NCBI GenBank assembly: GCA_934402515.1
Contig: CAKRTZ010000042.1
Location: 1 to 21,024, forward strand
Source: an uncultured Lachnospiraceae bacterium
Lineage (GTDB): Bacteria > Bacillota > Clostridia > Lachnospirales > Lachnospiraceae
Direction: 5' to 3'
Length of the DNA: 21,024 nt
Shown here: one piece after another, positions 15,329 to 21,024 of the stretch
Position numbering within the stretch: position 1 is the first letter of the stretch
Layout: every line of letters begins with the position of its first letter
Notes under the pieces: generated by a model
Told to the model about the DNA's origin: nothing
The model's database searches: none
The model's input: the letters and a program-made list of their open reading frames with translations, nothing else
Made by a program: the position numbers and the translations under genes

Positions 15329-17035
15329 ATGCAAATCAAGGAAGAAAAACGCGAAAAAATTAACATTTTTCACTCTATATCAGCTTATATATGCGAGCTG
15401 GTGTTTGCCATTATTATTTTGACTATGATTGGTCTGTTGGCGTGTATGATTCCCAGAACCAGACAGATCTCTACCGATACGAATGGAAAATATTTTTTAA
15501 GCCTGGCTGAGATGAGTGCCCAGACACTGGATGAGATGCAAAAGGAGGGCGATGATGAGAACACGGCAGACGCAAAGTTTCTGGCAGGAGTTCAGATTGA
15601 GCATATTCCTTCTGCTTACGTTTATCTGGTGGACACCGATGGAACCATGCTTTATCATCCCACGGCAGATAAGATCGGCAAGCCGGTGGAAAACAGTGTT
15701 GTAGCTGATGTCGTGGAGCAGCTGAAAGCAGGAAAAGTACCTGCGAACGATGTGGTTCTTTATGATTACAATGGAAGTAAGAAGTATGCAGCGTATGCTT
15801 TGACAGCAGAGAACAGGATCGTCGTTTTGGCTGCAGATCAGAGTGATGTACTGGGTGTTTACAATGATATGTATATTGCAGTGTTCCGGGTGGCATTGAT
15901 CAGTTTGATTTTCTGCATGTGTCTTGGTTTTCTGGTAAGCCGTGCAATTTGCAAACCGATCCGTCAACTTACGGAAGTGATTACCCAGACGGCCAATCTG
16001 GATTTTCGTACGAACCCGGCAGCCCAGAAACTTCGTAAGAAAAAGGATGAGACCGGTATCATGGCCCGGGCAATCCACAACATGCGTAAGAGTCTGCGTG
16101 ATATGGTGGCAAATATTGAGGAGGCCAGTGAACAGCTGACTGCAAGCATTAACCATTTACAGGAAGTGACAGGTGTGGTAGACGGTATGTGCTCTGATAA
16201 CTCCGCCACCACACAGGAACTGGCAGCAGGTATGGAAGAAACGGCAGCCTCCACAGAGACCATCAACGGTCATATCGGTTCTATCAAGAGTGGTGCCGAT
16301 GAGATCACGAAACTTGCCGAAGAGGGAACCTCCGCATCCGACGAGATTATGAAGCGGGCACAGGCATTACAGGACAAAACAATGGCTGCCAGTGAGAAGA
16401 CCCAGAAGATGTATGAGGATGTGAAAGATAAATCCGATAAAGCCATTGAGGAGTCCAAAGCGGTTGAGAAGATCAATGAGCTCACCGGTACGATTATGTC
16501 CATTTCTTCCCAGACCAGTCTGTTGGCTTTAAACGCAAGTATTGAGGCGGCAAGAGCCGGTGAAGCGGGAAAAGGCTTTGCTGTGGTAGCAACGGAGATC
16601 GGCAGTCTGGCAAGTCAGACTTCCCAGGCCGTTACCGATATTAACAGTATTGTGCAGGAAGTGAATGAGGCTGTGGGTAATATGTCCGAGTGCCTTACAG
16701 AGACTACGGCTTTTCTGGAGGATACTGTATTACAGGAGTATAATGAGTTTAAGGATGTAAGTGTACAGTACCATCAGGATGCCAGCGTATTTAAGGAGAG
16801 TATGGCAGGTGTGAAGGAAGCCATAGATTCTCTTAGCCAGGCCGTAAACTTTATTGTGGATTCTGTCTCCGGTATTAATGAGACCGTTCATGAGTCAACA
16901 ATCGGTGTTACCGACATTGCCCAGAAGACCAGTGATATGGTAGAAAAGAGTGCGGAATCCTTTGACACCGTGAAGGAATGTCATTCCTCTGTGGACAAGC
17001 TCCATGAGATGATGGATCGTTTCACCATGGCGTAA
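15329..17035 (+). CDS. Methyl-accepting chemotaxis protein
   Basis: 568 residues. Membrane segments at about 22-41 and 184-204 bound an extracellular Cache-type sensor (SAYVYLVDTDGTMLYHP, about 95-111). HAMP follows at about 206-260, then a signalling coiled coil. The conserved hairpin tip is intact (SSQTSLLALNASIEAARAGE, then GKGFAVVA). The C-terminus (MMDRFTMA) has no CheR/CheB-tethering pentapeptide. AAGGAGAAAGG precedes the ATG by about 10 nt. No other chemotaxis gene is in the window, so it is an orphan receptor. The ligand is unknown; small organic acids are common for this sensor type. Confidence 0.95.
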   Translation: MQIKEEKREKINIFHSISAYICELVFAIIILTMIGLLACMIPRTRQISTDTNGKYFLSLAEMSAQTLDEMQKEGDDENTADAKFLAGVQIEHIPSAYVYLVDTDGTMLYHPTADKIGKPVENSVVADVVEQLKAGKVPANDVVLYDYNGSKKYAAYALTAENRIVVLAADQSDVLGVYNDMYIAVFRVALISLIFCMCLGFLVSRAICKPIRQLTEVITQTANLDFRTNPAAQKLRKKKDETGIMARAIHNMRKSLRDMVANIEEASEQLTASINHLQEVTGVVDGMCSDNSATTQELAAGMEETAASTETINGHIGSIKSGADEITKLAEEGTSASDEIMKRAQALQDKTMAASEKTQKMYEDVKDKSDKAIEESKAVEKINELTGTIMSISSQTSLLALNASIEAARAGEAGKGFAVVATEIGSLASQTSQAVTDINSIVQEVNEAVGNMSECLTETTAFLEDTVLQEYNEFKDVSVQYHQDASVFKESMAGVKEAIDSLSQAVNFIVDSVSGINETVHESTIGVTDIAQKTSDMVEKSAESFDTVKECHSSVDKLHEMMDRFTMA

Positions 17036-17083
17036 AAAGCATAAACCATTGATTTTTCTTCTATTTTATAAGGAACATGTTAC

Positions 17084-17119
17084 AATGGCATCGATTAGTC
17101 ATGACTGATCGATGCCATT
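17084..17119. repeat. Near-perfect 36-nt palindrome between the receptor and chitosanase remnant
   Basis: AATGGCATCGAT (17084-17095) pairs with ATCGATGCCATT (17108-17119), and AGTCA/TGACT continues the stem across the centre with one T-G position. The T tract after it is poor (TATTAAA), so it is at best a weak terminator for the receptor gene; it may be an operator. Confidence 0.6.
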
Positions 17120-17153
17120 TATTAAACTTCAGAACAGATTGGAGGCAAAATTG

Positions 17154-17664
17154 ATGAAATCTAAAATAATTCTTATTGCTTTGTGTGTTATGTTTGCCCT
17201 TGCAGGATGTCAGAAAAATGAGGAAAGTCTTGTGGAGAGTAGGGAAGACTTTATGGAAAGTGAAGAGGAAAGCATTGAGGCAATCGATATTTCTCAAGGA
17301 GTGCTTCGCAAAGAGGTATTCGCACTGGTTTCCAGTGTATACCAGACAGGATGCCTATATTGAGGATATAGGAGACGGCAGAGGATACACCGCCGGGATC
17401 ATTGGATTTACCACCGGTACCGGGGACCTACTGGATGTGGTCAACCGCTATATGGAGTTAAAACCGGAGAATGAGTTGGAAAAATACATCCCCGCTCTGG
17501 AAGCGGTCAATGGAACCGATTCCCATGAGGGACTGGGCGGCGATTTTGTAAAAGACTGGGAATCAGCAGCACAATGCGGGGAAATGATCCAGGCACAGAA
17601 CGACATTCTGGACGAGCAATACATGAATCCTGCCATACGGGATGCCGCCTTGGAAAAAGAGTAG
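17154..17664 (+). pseudogene. GH46 chitosanase lipoprotein, frameshifted and 3' truncated
   Basis: GGAGG (17141-17145) and ATG 17154 give a lipoprotein signal with lipobox LAGC (C19). That frame runs to LVSSV and stops at 17363. The +1 frame then carries unmistakable GH46 sequence from about 17337: YIEDIGDGRGYTAGIIGF, ALEAVNGTDSHEGLG, FVKDWESAAQ, to a TAG at 17664. Against Streptomyces N174 chitosanase about 20 nt are missing at the frameshift, which removes the segment with catalytic Glu22 (ENS); the Asp40 equivalent (IGDGRG) remains. The C-terminal half is absent. This is a dead gene. The following 17665-17830 holds no recognisable coding remnant. Confidence 0.85.
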
Positions 17665-17791
17665 GTACCCTCAGAAGGCGGTGATGAGGTAGAGGATATA
17701 GACGGGACATTGGTGCTTTTCCCACCGTATTTAACGGGATACCTGATGTCCGCCTGGTATTGCTGGAAAAACATATGTAGAGTATGAGAAT

Positions 17792-17828
17792 CTTATAGGT
17801 TTACATAATCTTCATGGAAACCTATAAG
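17792..17828. promoter_or_regulatory. Inverted repeat and promoter-like boxes before the flavin reductase gene
   Basis: CTTATAGGTTT (17792-17802) and AAACCTATAAG (17818-17828) are perfect 11-bp arms with a 15-nt spacer. TTTACA (17800-17805) and TATAAG (17823-17828) are 17 bp apart within it. Transcription from these boxes would start near 17835, after the ATG, so either the start codon lies elsewhere or the promoter match is fortuitous. Confidence 0.4.
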
Positions 17829-17830
17829 CA

Positions 17831-18169
17831 ATGATGAAAGAGGTAGATGTTAAGAGTTTACAGGTGAATCCTTTTACCATGTCGCATTTTGCCCCGGAGC
17901 AGAAGAAAGCCTTGGGGTATCTGGGCAGTCACTCTGGAAGAAACGGGGATAAAATTGAAAAATCCGGATTGACGCCAGTGTTCGCAGATGGCACAATTTA
18001 CTTTGCAGAGGCAGATATGGTGTTTATCTGTCGCAGACTATATCAGTCGACTCTTTTGAAAAGAGGATTTTCAGACAAAGAGCTCATTGATTTTAATTAT
18101 CCAGAAAGAGATTTCCATGAGATGTATGTGGGGGAAATCTTCAAGGTTCTGGTGAAGGACAACCGTTAA
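17831..18169 (+). pseudogene. Flavin reductase/flavoredoxin-like protein with internal deletion
   Basis: 112 residues against about 165-175 in the family. The N-terminus (EVDVKSLQVNPFTM) and the C-terminal part (KKALGYLGSHSGRNGDK; SGLTPVFADGTIYF; YVGEIFKVLV) are both typical, but some 50 residues of the FMN-binding barrel between PFTM and SHFAPEQ are missing, in frame. The join lies at TTTACCATG, where the family has FT both before and after the lost segment, suggesting recombination between short repeats. It can be translated (ATG 17831 or 17834, poor ribosome site) but should not bind FMN normally. The DUF1848 gene follows after 1 nt. Confidence 0.75.
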
Positions 18170-18170
18170 T

Positions 18171-19109
18171 ATGATTATACAAACCGGTATGCGGACGGAC
18201 ATTCCCGCGTTTTATTCCCAGTGGTTACAAAACCGAATCAAGGAAGGCTATGTGCTGGTTCGCAATCCCTATCAGCCAAACCAGGTCACCCGATACAGCC
18301 TATCACCGGAAGTGGTGGATTTGATTGCTTTCTGTACCAAAAATCCAGCGCCGATGCTGTCCCACCTGGACATTCTCAAACCCTACGGGCAATACTGGTT
18401 TGTGACGATTACTCCTTATGGAAAAGACATCGAGCCAAACGTGCCAGACACGGAAACCGTCATGGAGAATTTCAAAAGGCTGTCGGACAAGGTGGGCGTG
18501 GACAGCATCGGATGGCGGTACGACCCGATTCTGGTGGATGGAAACCATTCCGTGGAGTGGCACATTTCCCGGTTTGAACACATGACCAGAAACTTATCCG
18601 GTTATACAAAGACCTGCGTGATTAGTTTTATTGACATTTATAAAAAGGTGGAACAGAATTTCCCCACAGCCAGAGCCGTTTCCTGGGAGGACAGGCTTGC
18701 CCTTGGGAAAAATTTTGTACAGATTGCGAAAGCCCATGGCATGACCATCCGCCCCTGCGCGGAGAGAGAGGAACTGGCACCCTACGGTGCGGACTGTTCT
18801 GGATGTATGACGGTGCAGACCTTTGAGACCGCACTTCATGCCAACTTAAAAGTCCCCAACCGGAAAACCAACCAGAGAAACGGACAGTGCGCCTGCCTGC
18901 TGGGAGTGGATATCGGTACCTATGATACCTGTGGGCATTTGTGCAAATACTGTTATGCCAATGCCAATACTGCGCTCGTTAAGTCGAACATGAGGAGACA
19001 CGACCCCCAGTCGCCGTTTTTGATTGGAGGCAGTATGCCGGGGGATGTCATCCACGAGGCAAAGCAGGAAAGCTGGCTGGATTTGCAGATGCGGCTGGAG
19101 TTGTGGTAG
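18171..19109 (+). CDS. DUF1848 family protein with C-terminal CX3CX2C motif
   Basis: 312 residues, full length for DUF1848. Recognised by YWFVTITPYGKDIEPNVP, IGWRYDPI, and a Cys-rich C-terminus. C254, C258 and C261 (CGHLCKYCYAN) form the CX3CX2C spacing of radical SAM enzymes; further Cys lie at 196, 209, 212, 240 and 242. A metal or Fe-S centre is likely; the reaction is unknown. It follows the deleted flavin reductase after 1 nt, so the pair was probably co-transcribed. Confidence 0.88.
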   Translation: MIIQTGMRTDIPAFYSQWLQNRIKEGYVLVRNPYQPNQVTRYSLSPEVVDLIAFCTKNPAPMLSHLDILKPYGQYWFVTITPYGKDIEPNVPDTETVMENFKRLSDKVGVDSIGWRYDPILVDGNHSVEWHISRFEHMTRNLSGYTKTCVISFIDIYKKVEQNFPTARAVSWEDRLALGKNFVQIAKAHGMTIRPCAEREELAPYGADCSGCMTVQTFETALHANLKVPNRKTNQRNGQCACLLGVDIGTYDTCGHLCKYCYANANTALVKSNMRRHDPQSPFLIGGSMPGDVIHEAKQESWLDLQMRLELW

Positions 19110-19130
19110 GATGGTACAAGGGAGGGAAAC

Positions 19131-19586
19131 ATGATGGCTTACAACTATATGACACTTCGGGAAAAACCAGAGTTAAAGGAAAAAGCGGCACAGTGGTTTC
19201 ACGATAAATGGGGTGTGCCCACGGATGCTTATCTGGAATGTATGGATGCGTATGTAAAGGGTGAAACGGAGTATGACTGGTATCTTTGTCTGGATGGGGA
19301 CAATATCGTTGGAGGACTGGGCGTGATTGAGAATGACTTTCACGACCGCAAGAATTTGACCCCAAATGTGTGTGCTGTTTATACGGAGGAGGCATACCGG
19401 GGACAGGGCATTGCAGAAAATCTGTTAAATCTTGTGTGCAGGGACATGAAGAAGAAGGGCATTGCCACTTTGTACCTTGTAACCGACCACACCTCCTTTT
19501 ACGAGCGCTATGGCTGGGAATTTCTCTGCATGGTGCAGGGAGATGGCGAGCCGGCAATGACCAGAATGTATATTCATAAGGAATAA
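19131..19586 (+). CDS. GNAT-family N-acetyltransferase
   Basis: 151 residues. Acetyl-CoA binding motif A with RGQGIAENLL (about residues 87-96), preceded by the NVCAVYTEEAY strand. The C-terminal SFYERYGWEFL is the usual GNAT end strand and helix. The substrate cannot be read from the sequence. GGGAGGG lies 7 nt before the ATG; the second codon is also ATG. The 21-nt gap after the DUF1848 gene is consistent with one operon. It looks intact. Confidence 0.9.
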   Translation: MMAYNYMTLREKPELKEKAAQWFHDKWGVPTDAYLECMDAYVKGETEYDWYLCLDGDNIVGGLGVIENDFHDRKNLTPNVCAVYTEEAYRGQGIAENLLNLVCRDMKKKGIATLYLVTDHTSFYERYGWEFLCMVQGDGEPAMTRMYIHKE

Positions 19587-19678
19587 AGGAAATACAAGTA
19601 ATCGAAAGCAATTAAATACAATCGTAAAATTGAGAAAGACATTCAGCGTATGTATGAAATTTAAATACGAAAATTACA

Positions 19679-19684
19679 TATAAT
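19679..19684 (+). promoter_or_regulatory. Candidate -10 box for the alpha/beta-hydrolase gene
   Basis: TATAAT 32 bp before the ATG in an AT-rich gap. TGAAAT (19655-19660) with an 18-bp spacer is a poor -35. Confidence 0.4.
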
Positions 19685-19715
19685 TTTTGGAAGATAGTGG
19701 TTAAAGGAAAACGAT

Positions 19716-20360
19716 ATGAAGTATCTATACTTGCACGGGTTAGGGCAAACGAAAGACAGTTGGGATAGAGTCGTAAATGCCACCAACGAGTTGCATAATA
19801 GTATTTGTTTGAATCTGGCAGAGATGGTGGAAGGAAATAACGTAATTTACATGAAATTGTACACGGCATTTTCAAAGGAGTGCGGGAAAGAAAAGGAAGA
19901 AATGGTTTTATGTGGACTTTCTTTAGGCGCTGTTCTGGCACTCAACTATGCCATAGACCATCCTAACAAGGTCAAAGCATTGGTTTTAATTGCGCCGCAA
20001 TATAAAATGCCGAGGAAGTTGCTGAAATTTCAAAATATGTTGTTTCGTTTTATGCCAAAGTCTACGTTTCAGCAGACTGGTTTTGATAAAGCAGATTTTA
20101 TCAGCCTGTGTGACACCATGGCAGACCTGGATTTCAGTGATTCCTTGCAGAAAGTTACCTGCCCGGTACTACTTGTGTGTGGAGAAAATGACAAAGCAAA
20201 CAAAAAAGCGGCGGAAGAATTGAATCGTTATCTGAGTCATTCCAGCTTTCATGAGATTTTGGGAACCGGGCATGAAGTAAACCGGGAGGCTCCTGAAAAA
20301 TTAGCTACGTTGTTGCAGGAATTCTATGAGGGAATAAGCCATCTTGCCCAAACGGAATAA
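19716..20360 (+). CDS. Alpha/beta-hydrolase
   Basis: 214 residues. Oxyanion-hole motif YLHGLGQ (4-10), nucleophile elbow GLSLGA, acid in CGEND and histidine in GTGHEVN complete a Ser-Asp-His triad. The helical cap is small. A typical small cytoplasmic hydrolase (esterase or peptidase); substrate unknown. Lower GC than the preceding genes and its own TATAAT (19679-19684), so it is probably transcribed separately. The ribosome site is AAAGGAAA. Confidence 0.88.
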   Translation: MKYLYLHGLGQTKDSWDRVVNATNELHNSICLNLAEMVEGNNVIYMKLYTAFSKECGKEKEEMVLCGLSLGAVLALNYAIDHPNKVKALVLIAPQYKMPRKLLKFQNMLFRFMPKSTFQQTGFDKADFISLCDTMADLDFSDSLQKVTCPVLLVCGENDKANKKAAEELNRYLSHSSFHEILGTGHEVNREAPEKLATLLQEFYEGISHLAQTE

Positions 20361-20392
20361 AAATCCCCAGTAGCTGCAACTACTGGGGATTT
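20361..20392. terminator. Strong hairpin after the alpha/beta-hydrolase gene
   Basis: AAATCCCCAGTAG and CTACTGGGGATTT form a perfect 13-bp stem with a 6-nt loop, right at the stop codon. On the plus strand only three T follow. Read on the minus strand the tail is TTTTTATT, so it may terminate in both directions and better on the minus strand. Confidence 0.7.
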
Positions 20393-20464
20393 GGTTGTCC
20401 TTACGGACTATTGACTGCTTTTTGCCTACGCGTATCATAGCATATACAGTAGGTAATTTCAAGT

Positions 20465-20501
20465 ATTCCCGTTTTTGGGAATTTTAAATTTTTCGTATAA
20501 T
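20465..20501 (+). promoter_or_regulatory. Promoter and palindrome of the XRE regulator gene
   Basis: TATAAT at 20496-20501. A perfect inverted repeat ATTCCC-N6-GGGAAT (20465-20470, 20477-20482) lies where the -35 box should be, consistent with autoregulation. Confidence 0.5.
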
Positions 20502-20580
20502 AAAAGTAGCAAAACAGCAATGAGCAGTGTATGTCATTAAGAATGTGAATAGGGTATGCTGATTGTGGAGGTGATGCGAC

Positions 20581-21024
20581 ATGATATTTTCAGAAAAACT
20601 ACAGTTGATTCGGAAGAATAAAGGAGTCACACAAGAGCAGCTTGCAGAAAAGCTGGATGTATCCAGACAGGCTGTGGCTAAGTGGGAATCTGGTCAGGTA
20701 TACCCCGATATCAACAACCTCATACAAATCAGCAATCTTTTTCATGTAACCGTAGATTATCTGGTACGAGACCAGGAGTGTACGGTTGCCTGCATCCAGG
20801 AGGAAAATGCCGATTTGGAAAGGCTGATAGAATTCCAGCTTGAGGCAAATAGAAACACCTACGCGGGATGCAGTAATGAGACGGATTCCACCAGACAGGA
20901 TTCTAATGATTATTCCTACAGTGATGAAAATACCATTGGAATCGTAGAATGTATTCTTTTGCTTGTTTCCATTTTCTTAACAGAAAATACGTTGAAAAAG
21001 ACATTTAATGATGATGGAACACAT
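20581..21024 (+). CDS. XRE-family regulator, C-terminal domain DUF5680-like at its start, cut by window
   Basis: 148 codons, open to the right edge. Helix-turn-helix at about 5-60 (KLQLIRKNKGVTQEQLAEKL; VSRQAVAKWESGQVYPD). Residues about 81-110 (LEANRNTYAGCSNETDSTRQ) resemble the start of the DUF5680 domain found behind such helices, but from about residue 114 the sequence becomes hydrophobic (ECILLLVSIFL) and no longer fits. GGAGGTGAT lies 6 nt before the ATG. DNA-binding call firm; C-terminal identity uncertain. Confidence 0.85.
   Translation, partial: MIFSEKLQLIRKNKGVTQEQLAEKLDVSRQAVAKWESGQVYPDINNLIQISNLFHVTVDYLVRDQECTVACIQEENADLERLIEFQLEANRNTYAGCSNETDSTRQDSNDYSYSDENTIGIVECILLLVSIFLTENTLKKTFNDDGTH

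Noticed and set aside
17665..17830. Continuation of the chitosanase or another gene fragment
   Set aside because: All three plus-strand frames are short, and none resembles the GH46 C-terminal half or another family I recognise.

Overview
The window reads as a chromosome segment of a low-to-mid GC Gram-positive anaerobe. It is most likely a gut clostridium of the Lachnospiraceae type. The evidence is the SufCBDSU order behind an Rrf2/IscR-type regulator, a CD1871A-type CXXC small protein, strong AGGAGG-like ribosome sites and many clostridial families (DUF4143 ATPase, DUF1848, LUD protein, flavoredoxin-like protein). The species cannot be named from sequence alone.

Layout. (1) 1-837, minus strand: a polyferredoxin-like 4Fe-4S membrane protein, cut by the window edge, and an overlapping CD1871A-type small protein. 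(2) 961-2822, plus strand: a divergent OmpR-type response regulator and sensor kinase, probably controlling the redox pair. (3) 3060-4343: a DUF4143 ATPase behind a perfect 16-bp inverted repeat, then a 5'-truncated LUD (lactate utilisation type) gene and a terminator. (4) 4937-10164: an IscR-like Fe-S sensor and a complete sufC-sufB-sufD-sufS-sufU cluster assembly operon. It makes Fe-S clusters, and the sensor very likely feeds back on the operon through a palindrome over the -35 box. (5) 10340-12779: a membrane diguanylate cyclase with a C-terminal PAS domain and an esterase-like hydrolase. (6) 12788-13060: a short ORF fusing the start of a TetR regulator to the end of an ABC exporter ATPase, which marks a deletion. 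(7) 13293-15207: an AT-rich two-gene unit, an AAA/ABC-type ATPase plus an RloB-family TOPRIM-like protein, a probable anti-phage pair. (8) 15329-17035: a methyl-accepting chemotaxis protein. (9) 17154-18169: a frameshifted GH46 chitosanase remnant and a flavin reductase lacking its middle. (10) 18171-20360: DUF1848 protein, GNAT acetyltransferase, alpha/beta hydrolase. (11) 20581-end: an XRE regulator running off the edge.

The most unusual feature is the number of deletion scars in otherwise ordinary accessory genes: LUD, TetR::ABC, chitosanase and flavin reductase. Several join points look like short direct repeats. The best candidate for a functional accessory system is the ATPase/RloB pair. 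No rRNA, tRNA, CRISPR array or insertion sequence was seen, and no intergenic stretch exceeds 300 bases.
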